From: Candidatus Methanoplasma cognatum | GTDB lineage: Archaea > Thermoplasmatota > Thermoplasmata > Methanomassiliicoccales > Methanomethylophilaceae | DNA length: 64,000 nucleotides | Reading direction: 5' to 3' | NCBI GenBank assembly: GCA_009777615.1 | Contig: WRLM01000007.1 | Span: 1 to 64,000 of the forward strand | Shown: in pieces, positions 54,129 through 62,743 of the stretch | Layout of the letters: every line of letters begins with the position of its first letter | Position numbering within the stretch: position 1 is the first letter of the stretch | Notes under the pieces: generated by a model | What the model was told of the DNA's origin: nothing | Database searches by the model: none | What the model saw: only the letters and a program-made list of their open reading frames with translations | Program-made: the position numbers and the translations under genes

Positions 54129-54381
54129 TCCAAAACCCCATGCCAGAATATCCTGTATGGGTTAAGGACTATAAATAATACAGGACCTTACCGCTGGGTT
54201 CAAAGCTCTGATATTGCTCGAACATATGAACTCAGACCCTATTATGTTCGAAGACTGTTCCTTTCCTCGAGAGGGACAATCCTTCGGCACGGCAGCCATA
54301 CGGCGCCATGCTCTGAGACTTCGCTATGTGCGCTTTAGACGGCCTGGCATATAGGTTCGCCCGATTACCGATGGGTTTTCC
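54129..54381. other. gap without a recognised gene; inverted repeat
   Basis: Contains the promoter of THEP1 on the left. An inverted repeat TCGAACAT (54218-54225) / ATGTTCGA (54244-54251) lies in the middle. A GGTTCAAA resembling a tRNA T-loop occurs at 54198, but no acceptor or anticodon arm fits around it. No function assigned. Confidence 0.3.
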
Positions 54382-54962
54382 TCATTGGCTGCTCCCCGTC
54401 AACTCCTCATAAACAAAACATTCCGCGACGTGGTCGTTGACCATGCCTACGGCCTGCATGAATGAATAGATGACGGTCGAGCCGACGAATCTGAAACCCA
54501 TTTTTTTAAGATCTTTGCTTATATTGTCGGAGAGCGGAGTGGTCGGAGGCATGTCCCAGATACTTTTCCAGTGACCTGTGACGGGTTCGTTGCCGACATA
54601 TTCCCAGATCAATTTATCGAAGCTTCCGTATTTTTCTTTGACTTCCAGAATGGCCTTGGCATTGTTCACGGTTGAATCTATCTTCTGGCGGTTTCTTATT
54701 ATTCCCTTATTCGCCATGAGTTCCTGAATTTTTTATCGTCATAAAGGGCCACTTTCTTCGGGTCGAATCCGTCGAAAGCTTCCCTGAACGCTTCTCTTTT
54801 TCTGAGCACGGTCCTCCACGAAAGCCCTGCCTGCATACATTCCGGGGTCAGCATCTCGAACAGTTTGACATCATCATGCACCGGACGCCCCCATTCGCTG
54901 TCATGATAATCCTCATATTCCGGGGCGCTTCCCGCCCAGACGCATCTGATCCTTTCGCTCAT
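54382..54962 (-). pseudogene. tag: DNA-3-methyladenine glycosylase I, frameshifted
   Basis: Two overlapping frames together make one Tag protein of about 190 residues: the first (54962-54699) has RCVWAGSAPEYEDYHDSEWG and QAGLSWRTVLRKREAFREAF; the second (to 54382) has NRQKIDSTVNNAKAIL, MGFRFVGSTVIYSFMQAVGMVNDH. The break is at a run of six A on the coding strand (T at 54729-54734): seven A would join DDKK-IQELMANKG smoothly. So it is either a recent mutation, a read error, or slippage. Residues for alkylated-base excision are otherwise retained. Confidence 0.85.
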
Positions 54963-55078
54963 ATGTCTCTCCTATGATCATGTTAAGTATCCGCCCCGTT
55001 CCATATTATTTCTTCCTTCCGCGAGGCCTCCGGCCGTTGCCGAAACGATCCGGACCCTCCTTGTATATGAAAAATACC

Positions 55079-55102
55079 TAAGATAATACATAAGATAATA
55101 CC
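55079..55102. repeat. 12-bp tandem repeat upstream of fic, cluster 1
   Basis: TAAGATAATACA followed by TAAGATAATACC. It lies inside a ~40-bp element (from 55061) that is repeated with changes at about 55161. AT-rich and iteron-like; a regulator-binding array or duplicated promoter is possible. Confidence 0.6.
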
Positions 55103-55179
55103 TATGGTCTGTGGCAGAATCTGTTCTGACCCAAACAGCAGGAGTACGATGGAAAAATATCATATGTATGAAAAGTATA

Positions 55180-55215
55180 CAAGATCATACATAAGATAAT
55201 ACATAAGATATTTAA
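55180..55215. repeat. 12-bp tandem repeat upstream of fic, cluster 2
   Basis: CAAGATCATACA, TAAGATAATACA and TAAGATATTTAA in tandem, 101 bp after cluster 1. The third unit runs into a TATA-like ATATTTAAATAA at 55208-55219, about 45 bp before the fic ATG, so proteins bound here would affect fic transcription. Confidence 0.6.
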
Positions 55216-55259
55216 ATAAAAACGATTTCCATAATTGATAGACAACAGGGAGCGCCGCA

Positions 55260-56243
55260 ATGGGAAAGGATCCTCCGTTCACCCTTACTAATGAGATGAT
55301 GCGTCTGGTCAAAGATATAGCGGCAGCGTTAGGCGGCATCCGCGGCGCAGAGGATCTGGAGAAACTCCCCAGACTGCGCAAGACCGGCCGCATACGGTCG
55401 ATCCATTCATCGCTTGCGATAGAGAACAACTCACTGACGATAGAACAGGTATCAGATATCATCGATGGAAGACGGGTGATCGGGCCTCCGAAGGAGATAC
55501 TTGAGGTCAAGAACGCATTTGCAGCCTACAAAGAACTGGAGAATATCGATCCTTTCGATATCAAAGACCTGTTACGAACGCATAAGGTAATGATGAACGG
55601 TCTTGTCGAAGAAAGCGGCAGGTTTCGCTCTGTCGATGTGGGTGTGTTCGCGGGCGACGGGAGTGTCGTTCATGCAGCTCCCGGACACAGCATGGTGCCC
55701 GGTCTTATGAACGACCTCTTCGAGTGGCTTAATACATCGGATGCGGATGAGCTAATAAAGTCAAGCGTCTTTCACTATGAATTCGAATTCATCCATCCCT
55801 TCCGCGACGGCAACGGAAGGATGGGGAGGCTGTGGCAGACGGCCATTTTAGTGAACTGGATGCCGGTGTTCGCATGGATACCGGTCGAGAGCATCATCCG
55901 CGAGCGACAGTCTGATTATTACGACGCGATAGCGAGTTCTACAAGAGCGGGCAGTTCAAATGATTTCATAGTATACATGCTGAAAGCTATACTGGACGCC
56001 GTGAACGCCGTCGCCTCCGATGCGGAGAGACATATCAGCCGCATCAGTACAAGGGTGCGCAATCTCCTGAAAGCGCTGGGAAATGATTCTGCGAGCGCGG
56101 CGGAGCTGATGGAACGCCTGGATCTGAAATCGCGCAAAGCATTGTACGACAACTATCTGAAACCGGCGATCGAGGCGGGGCTTGTATCCATGACCGAACC
56201 GGACAAGCCGACAAGCAGAAACCAAATGTATTTCAGGAAATGA
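55260..56243 (+). CDS. Fic-family AMP-transferase with winged-helix C terminus
   Basis: 327 residues. The Fic core motif HPFRDGNGRMGR (His179 catalytic) is complete. An N-terminal inhibitory helix SSLAIENN (Ser51, Glu55, Asn56) gives self-inhibited class II architecture. A C-terminal helix-turn-helix (ELMERLDLKSRKALYDNYLKPAIEAGLV) may bind DNA. Such proteins AMPylate host or own targets or act as toxins without a separate antitoxin. Ribosome site GGGAG lies 10 bases upstream. The duplicated repeats in front suggest tight or autoregulated expression. Confidence 0.9.
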   Translation: MGKDPPFTLTNEMMRLVKDIAAALGGIRGAEDLEKLPRLRKTGRIRSIHSSLAIENNSLTIEQVSDIIDGRRVIGPPKEILEVKNAFAAYKELENIDPFDIKDLLRTHKVMMNGLVEESGRFRSVDVGVFAGDGSVVHAAPGHSMVPGLMNDLFEWLNTSDADELIKSSVFHYEFEFIHPFRDGNGRMGRLWQTAILVNWMPVFAWIPVESIIRERQSDYYDAIASSTRAGSSNDFIVYMLKAILDAVNAVASDAERHISRISTRVRNLLKALGNDSASAAELMERLDLKSRKALYDNYLKPAIEAGLVSMTEPDKPTSRNQMYFRK

Positions 56244-56270
56244 ACTAAGACGCATACCCGGCCGTCGGCT

Positions 56271-56651
56271 TCAGCCGGAGTCGGAGATGTACATGAGGGG
56301 GTACTTCAGCATAGGGTCATATCTCATCTCCGCTTTTACCCTAACGTCATCGATCTTTATCACCAAAACAACATCAAGCATCTCCCCGGACAGCGAATGA
56401 TAGGAGTACTCATCCTTCTTCGGACCAAAGATGCTCCTGTCTATCCTGACCTTTATGCTCTCGACGTACGGTTGGACCAGTACTCCTTTCTCTATGGCGT
56501 CTTCCAGCGCCTCGACGCTGTCCTGGTCCAAAGGCACGCCGGCGAACTGGTGGTAGATCGTTCCCATCTTGATGCCCGCTTCGAACAAGGCCCGCTCTTT
56601 GGTGGAACACTTGAACTTCTTTGCCGCAAGTTCTTCTCGGTTTTCCGTCAT
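56271..56651 (-). CDS. mptD: archaeal dihydroneopterin aldolase MptD
   Basis: MptD cleaves dihydroneopterin in methanopterin synthesis. 126 residues with KERALFEAGIKMGTIYHQFAGVPL, EKGVLVQPYVESIKVRID and the C-terminal RYDPMLKYPLMYIS, all recognisable from the archaeal family unrelated to bacterial FolB. Convergent with fic and divergent from nadA. Its presence supports a methanopterin-type carrier. Confidence 0.85.
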   Translation of the reverse strand: MTENREELAAKKFKCSTKERALFEAGIKMGTIYHQFAGVPLDQDSVEALEDAIEKGVLVQPYVESIKVRIDRSIFGPKKDEYSYHSLSGEMLDVVLVIKIDDVRVKAEMRYDPMLKYPLMYISDSG

Positions 56652-56704
56652 TTCGTCTTCGTAATGTACACAAGATTTAAAGGATGTGCGGATTACCTCT
56701 GAGC

Positions 56705-57604
56705 ATGGTCTCTGCGGAAGAGAGGATACGGCAATTGAAAAAAGAGAAGAACGCGGTCATTCTCGCCCACAATTACACTTCAAAGGAAGTACAGGACCTA
56801 GCCGATTTTGTGGGAGATTCCCTTGGACTCTCCATTGAGGCATCTAGAACGTCCGCCGACATCATCGTATTCTGCGGCGTGACCTTCATGGGGGAGACCG
56901 CGAAGATACTCAGTCCCGAAAAGACCGTCCTCGTGCCAGAGCCGGACGCTCACTGCGCCATGGCGGCCATGTGTACCGGAGAACAGTTGAAAAAATACAG
57001 AAAAGCGCACCCCGGCTGCGTCATCATAGGGTATGTGAACAGCACCGCAGAGTCAAAAAAAGAGATGGATATCTGCTGCACTTCGTCCAACGTCGTCAAG
57101 GTGACAGAGTCCCTCAGAGGGAAGGATGTGCTTCTGGTGCCGGATGCGAACCTCGGGGCCTACGCGGCTGCCGAGACGGGTATCCCGGTCGCGACCTGGA
57201 ACGGGTTCTGCCCGATACACCACGGCATCACCTCTTCCCGGTTGTTGGAACTCAAAAACGAACATCCGAACGCTTTCGTCATGGCCCACCCGGAATGCAG
57301 GGGGGAAGTGCTGGCACTCGCGGACCATGTGGGATCCACTGAATCGATGATCAAAGTATCAAAGTCCTCGGAAAAGAAGGAATTCATCGTCCTGACGGAG
57401 ATAGGGATGAGATACCGCCTTGAGAAGGAGAACCCGGAAAAGACGTTCCACTTCTACGAACATGCGGTATGCACCACTATGAAGATGATAACGCCTGAGT
57501 CTGTTCTGAATTCGCTGGAAAAAGGCACTGGAGAGGTCATCCTCAGCAAGGATATCATCGAAGGCGCAAGGAACGCGGTCATGAAGATGATCGAACTGGT
57601 CTGA
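56705..57604 (+). CDS. nadA: quinolinate synthase
   Basis: Makes quinolinate from iminoaspartate and DHAP for NAD. 299 residues from the ATG at 56705 (a start at 56684 is possible). Motifs: AVILAHNYTSKEVQDLADFVGDS, the three [4Fe-4S] cysteines in MAAMCTGEQ, NGFCPIHH and AHPECRGE, and VGSTESMIK. nadB and nadC are not adjacent in this window. Confidence 0.93.
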   Translation: MVSAEERIRQLKKEKNAVILAHNYTSKEVQDLADFVGDSLGLSIEASRTSADIIVFCGVTFMGETAKILSPEKTVLVPEPDAHCAMAAMCTGEQLKKYRKAHPGCVIIGYVNSTAESKKEMDICCTSSNVVKVTESLRGKDVLLVPDANLGAYAAAETGIPVATWNGFCPIHHGITSSRLLELKNEHPNAFVMAHPECRGEVLALADHVGSTESMIKVSKSSEKKEFIVLTEIGMRYRLEKENPEKTFHFYEHAVCTTMKMITPESVLNSLEKGTGEVILSKDIIEGARNAVMKMIELV

Positions 57605-57739
57605 CGGCGCCCCCGGCCGCCTCGATGACTGGCGGTCTGCTTCTGCACGGGGCCGCTGAAATCGGAAGGGAGATGTCAGTCAGTTAATTATATAATCCCT
57701 CCAGACGATTGTTCAGCGGTGAAAAGGAGGTTTCATCAA

Positions 57740-58420
57740 ATGACTTGTGAAAATGAAACAATATTGCGTATGCCCCTTATAGGGGACAAATGTCCGGAGT
57801 TCGAAGCGGTCACTACCCAGGGCAACATTAAATTCCCCCAGGACTTCAAAGGTAAATGGGTCGTTTTCTTCTCCCATCCTGCGGACTTCACTCCCGTCTG
57901 TACCACCGAATTCATGACTTTTGCTTACAGAGCAAAAGAGCTTTCAGACATCAACACCGAACTCGTAGGGCTTTCCGTGGACTCCATAACAGCACACATC
58001 GCGTGGCTGAGAAGGATCAAAGAACTGGAATGGAAAGGAATGAAAAAAGTCGATGTGCAGTTCCATCTGATCGAAGACATTTCCATGAAAGTGGCGAACA
58101 AGTTCGGGATGATCATGCCCGGGCAGTCCAACACGCAGGCTGTCAGAGCGGTCTTCATAATAGACCCGAACGGAGTTATCAGGCTGATCCTCTACTACCC
58201 GCTGAGCACGGGAAGGAACTTCGACGAGATCAAAAGAGTCGTGACCGCCCTTCAGAAAGCGGATAAGGACAAGTGCGCCACCCCGGCGGACTGGAAACCC
58301 GGAGATGACACCATCGTACCTCCGCCCAAATCCTTGGGTCTGGCGAAAGAGAGGGCCGAAATGAAGGGAGGCGACCAGTACTGCCTCGATTGGTTCTTGT
58401 GCTTCAACAAAGAATCCTGA
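57740..58420 (+). CDS. peroxiredoxin (archaeal Prx6-like AhpC/TSA)
   Basis: 226 residues from the ATG at 57740, chosen because AAGGAGGT sits 10 bases before; the GTG at 57719 lies in front of that site. Peroxidatic Cys54 in DFTPVCTTEF; the C-terminal arm has two further cysteines (CLDWFLCFN) as in archaeal decameric enzymes that form intermolecular disulfides. Removes peroxides in an anaerobe. TATA-like TTATATAATC upstream at about 57687. Confidence 0.93.
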   Translation: MTCENETILRMPLIGDKCPEFEAVTTQGNIKFPQDFKGKWVVFFSHPADFTPVCTTEFMTFAYRAKELSDINTELVGLSVDSITAHIAWLRRIKELEWKGMKKVDVQFHLIEDISMKVANKFGMIMPGQSNTQAVRAVFIIDPNGVIRLILYYPLSTGRNFDEIKRVVTALQKADKDKCATPADWKPGDDTIVPPPKSLGLAKERAEMKGGDQYCLDWFLCFNKES

Positions 58421-58428
58421 ACAAACCT

Positions 58429-58456
58429 GCCGCCTTACGGCGGCTTTACTTTTTCT
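58429..58456 (+). terminator. hairpin with T-rich tail after the peroxiredoxin gene
   Basis: GCCGCC-TTAC-GGCGGC followed by TTTACTTTTTC, starting 8 bp after the stop. The same cgccTTACggcg core is found at 41161-41172. Confidence 0.75.
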
Positions 58457-58534
58457 TCTGAATTTTCCTTTCTGTTGCATTAAAGCGGTAAATCTTTAAT
58501 CTCCCTGATACGTAGGGTTAGACCAGGCATTGCT

Positions 58535-59878
58535 ATGAAGGTAGTGATCATCGGGGCCGGTAACGTCGGTTTCACTTCTGCGGAGGCGCTTTCCAAAGTC
58601 CATGACGTTTTGATAGTGGAAAAGGACGCTTCAAAGGCTGAGAATGCAAAAGCGCTGCTGAGCGCATCCGTGCTTCACGAGGACGGAAGCAACCCAAAGG
58701 TAATAGAGGCCGCGATAAAAAGGATCGACGCCGACATAATCCTATCGGCGATACCGGACGACGCCCACAACCTCTTCATCTGTCTGATGGCCAAACGCAT
58801 AAAACCCACCATAAAGGCGGTGGCGTGTCTCAGGGACCCGGATTTTATGATCAAGACATCTAAGGAAGGGGTCGACCTTCTGATCTCGCCAGAACTCATA
58901 ACAGCTGAAAAAATAGAGAAGCTGGCGGTCCTTGAGAACGCCATCGCTTATGATCATATATCCAGCATGGATATTGACCTTGCGACCTTCAGGATAGGGG
59001 ACGGCCACAACCTTGTCGGAAAGGTCGTTCTGGAAATCGAAATGCCGGCGGACTGCAACGTAATGGCCGTATACCGCGGAGACAGCGTCATACTCAACAA
59101 CGAGACCGCCGAGATACATGCGGGGGACAGGATAAGGGTGCTCGGTTCCCCTGAATCCATCGTCGCGTTCAATAAATTGATCGGGATCGAAAAAGAGGCG
59201 AAGGAATTCGTGATCCTGGGCGCAAGCACCGTCGGGATGGAGGCGGCAAGGAGACTCGCCCAGGGGAATAAAAGAAGGATCGTCAAGATAATCGAGAACG
59301 ATGAGACGCTTAGCAGAAATGCCGCAAGAGAGCTGGAGGACATAGCGGTCGTGAGCGGGGACTTCATAGATCCGTCCGTCCTGAGGTCCGAGAATGTTCA
59401 AAGAGCGGATGTCGTGATAGCGGCGTCCTCGATAGATGAGCGCAACCTGCTCGCGTGCATAGCGGGCCTGAGATTGGGCATCAGGAAGATAATATCGAAG
59501 TATTCCGACCGGGAATATGAAAAGATATTCCTGTACGCGGGGATCGAATCTATAATCGGGTATCACCGCGTGATATACAACGAGATCACTAAGAACCTGA
59601 TATTCGACGAGAATGCGATCCTGGCTGTCGAGAGGGACAGCGAGTTCTTCTTCAGCGTGACGATCGGCGAACGGTCCGCTCTTATCGAGAGCCGCCTCGG
59701 AGACATCAACATGCCGGACGGAACAAGGATCGCGGCCATCAGGAGAGGGGATGTTATGATCTACCCCCGGATGAACACAGTGTTCAGAGAAGGGGACAAA
59801 GTGCTTCTCTTCACTCACATGGCCAACCCGGCTGACCTGTCCAGACTGTTCGGGCACAACACGCCGCTGGAGTTATGA
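58535..59878 (+). CDS. trkA: Trk potassium uptake regulatory protein TrkA
   Basis: 447 residues with two RCK modules: Rossmann motifs VVIIGAGNVGFTSAEAL (residue 2 on) and FVILGASTVGMEAARRL (about 225 on), each followed by a TrkA-C lobe. NAD(H) or ATP binding gates the TrkH channel. Three bases separate it from trkH. Confidence 0.93.
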   Translation: MKVVIIGAGNVGFTSAEALSKVHDVLIVEKDASKAENAKALLSASVLHEDGSNPKVIEAAIKRIDADIILSAIPDDAHNLFICLMAKRIKPTIKAVACLRDPDFMIKTSKEGVDLLISPELITAEKIEKLAVLENAIAYDHISSMDIDLATFRIGDGHNLVGKVVLEIEMPADCNVMAVYRGDSVILNNETAEIHAGDRIRVLGSPESIVAFNKLIGIEKEAKEFVILGASTVGMEAARRLAQGNKRRIVKIIENDETLSRNAARELEDIAVVSGDFIDPSVLRSENVQRADVVIAASSIDERNLLACIAGLRLGIRKIISKYSDREYEKIFLYAGIESIIGYHRVIYNEITKNLIFDENAILAVERDSEFFFSVTIGERSALIESRLGDINMPDGTRIAAIRRGDVMIYPRMNTVFREGDKVLLFTHMANPADLSRLFGHNTPLEL

Positions 59879-59881
59879 GAC

Positions 59882-61408
59882 ATGTTCCAGACGCTGCGCG
59901 TCCGCATAAATAACATGGCCAGATGGGAAAGCAGCTCCGTCAAGATGCTCGGCGGCGTCGAGGTCGCGCTTGGCGTCACCCTGCTCATACCTCTGATCAT
60001 AGCTTTGCTGTACGGAGAGGATGCGGCAATATTCGTTTACCCGATCCCGATACTTCTGGTGTTCGGCGTGTTTCAATACACATTCTTCAAAAGCGGGGAC
60101 GCGCTGAGGCCGGCCAGCGGCATGATGATGATGTCCGTCGCGTGGGCGATAGCCTTCCTTGTGAGCTCCGTACCGTTCTATCTCTACGGCTTCTCTTTCA
60201 TCGATTCTCTTTTCGAAGGCGTCAGCGGGTTCACGACCACAGGCGCCTCCGTCATGGCGGATGCCGACCTCCCGCACAGTATACTCTTCTGGAGATCGTT
60301 CACGCAATGGGCGGGGGGCCTGGCGGTGGTCCTGATATTCCTGTTCCTGATACCGATGATGGGCATAGGGGGCAAGGCTTTCGTGAACAGCGAGTTCGCC
60401 GGCTCTGATACGTACAACTTCTCCATGAGGATAAAGAGCGCGGCCAGGAATTTTGTTTCGATATATGTCCTCCTTTCGATCGTAGAGATCGTACTGCTTA
60501 TGGTCAGCGGAGCGGAACACTTTGAAGCGGTCACGATGACATTCTCCACCATATCTACAGGAGGCTTCATGTCTGCGGGGCAAAGCATGGCCGATTATTC
60601 CTTCGCAGCACAGGTGATCGTGCTGGCTTTCATGTTCCTGGGCGGAACGAATTTCTACCTGCACTACCGCGCCCTGAACAAGAGGGAATTCTCCGCATAC
60701 AGAAAGAGCCAGGAGTTCATTTGGACCGTTGTGTGGTTCCTCACCGCGACGGTGATAATATTAGCGATGGTCCTGATAGCGGCGGAAGACTTATTCGCGG
60801 TGAACGTCGGAGCCGCCGCCTGGGAAACTCTTTTCACTGTGGTGTCGATGGGAACAACGACCGGGTACGCTGTCGCCGACCCCTCGGTCTGGCCTCTTGC
60901 CGCTTATGTTGTGATGTGGATGGTAATGCTTTTCGGATCGATGTCCGGCTCGACATCCGGCGGGATCAAGATCTACAGGCTGCTGATACTCAGGTCGTAC
61001 ATCGCGAACGGTGTGTACAAGATGTTCCACCCCCGTTCTGTCAGGGATGTCAGGATGGACGGCCATTCCGTGGGCGGGGATACGGTGGTGTCGGCTATGG
61101 TCGTCATAATGATGTTCATCCTGGCGGTCATAACCTCGATGATATTCCTGCTGGTATCCGAACCCGGGATAAGCATATCCGAATCGATAGGGCTGTCCAT
61201 CTCGGCGATAAGCAACACAGGCATAAACACTGGCGACATCGCGCTGCAGGAACTGAACGGCGCGTCGAAGATATTCCTCTCATTCATGATGTGGGTCGGA
61301 CGCCTGGAGGTCGTTATGGCCCTGCTGCTGTTCACAAGAACGCTCTGGAGGGACCTGCTGTCCGACATGAGGGCCGGCCTGCATAATATGAAGGGCAAAA
61401 AGAACTGA
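59882..61408 (+). CDS. trkH: Trk potassium uptake channel TrkH
   Basis: 508 residues, about ten to twelve membrane helices in four pore repeats. Selectivity-filter-like segments are seen as GFTTTGASV, STGGFMSAG, TTTGYAV and SNTGINTGD. Works with the TrkA encoded just upstream. Its stop abuts, with no gap, the stop of the convergent TPR gene. Confidence 0.95.
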   Translation: MFQTLRVRINNMARWESSSVKMLGGVEVALGVTLLIPLIIALLYGEDAAIFVYPIPILLVFGVFQYTFFKSGDALRPASGMMMMSVAWAIAFLVSSVPFYLYGFSFIDSLFEGVSGFTTTGASVMADADLPHSILFWRSFTQWAGGLAVVLIFLFLIPMMGIGGKAFVNSEFAGSDTYNFSMRIKSAARNFVSIYVLLSIVEIVLLMVSGAEHFEAVTMTFSTISTGGFMSAGQSMADYSFAAQVIVLAFMFLGGTNFYLHYRALNKREFSAYRKSQEFIWTVVWFLTATVIILAMVLIAAEDLFAVNVGAAAWETLFTVVSMGTTTGYAVADPSVWPLAAYVVMWMVMLFGSMSGSTSGGIKIYRLLILRSYIANGVYKMFHPRSVRDVRMDGHSVGGDTVVSAMVVIMMFILAVITSMIFLLVSEPGISISESIGLSISAISNTGINTGDIALQELNGASKIFLSFMMWVGRLEVVMALLLFTRTLWRDLLSDMRAGLHNMKGKKN

Positions 61409-62248
61409 TCAGTCCGAAGTCCTGCACATATCGAGTATTCTGACGACAGCGGGATTGCCCGGCTCTTTCTCATTGATCGCGCCTGCGACGATCTTTGCTT
61501 CCTGTACCTTCCCCTTCTCTATCAGACAGTAAGCGAATATCTCCATCGCCATCGTGTTGTCCGGATCGTCCTTGACGGCCTTGGACGCGAATGCGGCGGC
61601 GCTTGCCGTCCGTCCCATTATCCACATGAAATAGGACGCGAGAGCATTGGCATCCGGGGATGACTTGTCCTTCTTCAGGTTATCTTTGACGAGCCTCTCC
61701 GCCTCTTTGGACCTCCCCGCCGCCATCAGCGCCGCGCAGCAGCACTTCTGTACGTTCAGATCGTAGGGCGCTTCCGCTAGAAGGTCTTTTGCCAATCCCA
61801 CGGCGAGGTCGTGCTCTTTGTTTGCGGATACCGCTCCGATCATCACGACCGAATCGTCTAATGTCGGGTCTGTCAGTTTCCCATAGAGCGCCGAGGATTC
61901 CGAATATCTCTGCATTTCATAAAGTGCGCGCATCCTTTCTCTGATAACTTCGGCGTTTTCTTCGATGCCGGAAAGTATCTTCTCCGCCTCTGCGGGGAAT
62001 CCTATTCCAAGGAGGCCTTTTGCGGCCTCCAATCCATCCCTTTCCTTCACCTTGTCGGGGATGATCGCCGCGATATTCCTCGCGCCCTTTTCGTCCTCTA
62101 TGACCTTCAGAAGCGACGAACATGTCAGCAGTGTGAAGGGGTCATCCGAGAAACAGTTCGCCAGCTCCATGACCTGCTCAGACACCAGACGTGCGTTCCC
62201 TGCCCTTATGTTGGATTGTATCTCCTTCAATACCTTATCTTTGTCCAT
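61409..62248 (-). CDS. tetratricopeptide-like protein
   Basis: 279 residues of helix pairs with TPR spacing (GLLGIGFPAEAEKILSG, ALMAAGRSKEAERLVKDNL, CLIEKGKVQEAKIVAGAI). No signal peptide. Protein-interaction scaffold; partner unknown. Confidence 0.75.
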   Translation of the reverse strand: MDKDKVLKEIQSNIRAGNARLVSEQVMELANCFSDDPFTLLTCSSLLKVIEDEKGARNIAAIIPDKVKERDGLEAAKGLLGIGFPAEAEKILSGIEENAEVIRERMRALYEMQRYSESSALYGKLTDPTLDDSVVMIGAVSANKEHDLAVGLAKDLLAEAPYDLNVQKCCCAALMAAGRSKEAERLVKDNLKKDKSSPDANALASYFMWIMGRTASAAAFASKAVKDDPDNTMAMEIFAYCLIEKGKVQEAKIVAGAINEKEPGNPAVVRILDMCRTSD

Positions 62249-62435
62249 CTGCGCTTATATCTTCTTAATAAAGATAAAGATTGAGGCTTGGCAGCCATTT
62301 CCATTCCAGGCGACCGTGGGATGATCTAAGCGGGGGCGAGGGGAAGAAAGCGCCGTCTTTCCGCTTATACTCACTTTCGGAAAAATCGGAGACCCCTTGT
62401 AAAGACGTATATAATCGTGCAGGAGTTTGCTTCTT

Positions 62436-62500
62436 TGCCGTTGGATGGGAAGCCCGGTTCGGTGTCTTCCGCATAGACGGCGAACCGGGACCATCTGGCA
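62436..62500 (+). ncRNA. candidate structured RNA: long compound hairpin
   Basis: In the 495-bp gap before the AAA gene, TGCC-N4-GATGG-N4-CCCGGTTCG-N2-GTCT pairs with AGAC-N2-CGAACCGGG-N-CCATC-N-GGCA, a near-continuous stem with a seven-base loop. A TATA-like TATATAA (62408-62414) is placed to start transcription at about 62436. Further hairpins follow (AGGTG/CACCT around 62556-62582, CGTC-CTCC/GGAG-GACG at 62621-62642). No tRNA, SRP or RNase P motif was found. The rest of the gap has no supported gene. Confidence 0.35.
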
Positions 62501-62743
62501 GGAGGTGATAACGTAACCAACAGCCCGAGCGGCCCTATAGTCCGCATTAAGATCGGAGGTGTGATCATTACGATCCGCACCTGATCCTAGTGCTGGACGG
62601 CTGATCCACGTTACGGATCCGTCTCCTCCTTGGAGGGGACGTTAAACCCGCTGCAGAGAGTCAATTGCTATACGCCCTTATATAACCTGCCATCTGATGC
62701 GGCCGCTTATGTCATATACATTCAAACCGATAACCGTTAACCG

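Noticed and set aside
54190-54260. tRNA-like GGTTCAAA in the THEP1-tag gap
   Set aside because: No seven-base acceptor stem, D arm or anticodon arm can be built around it.
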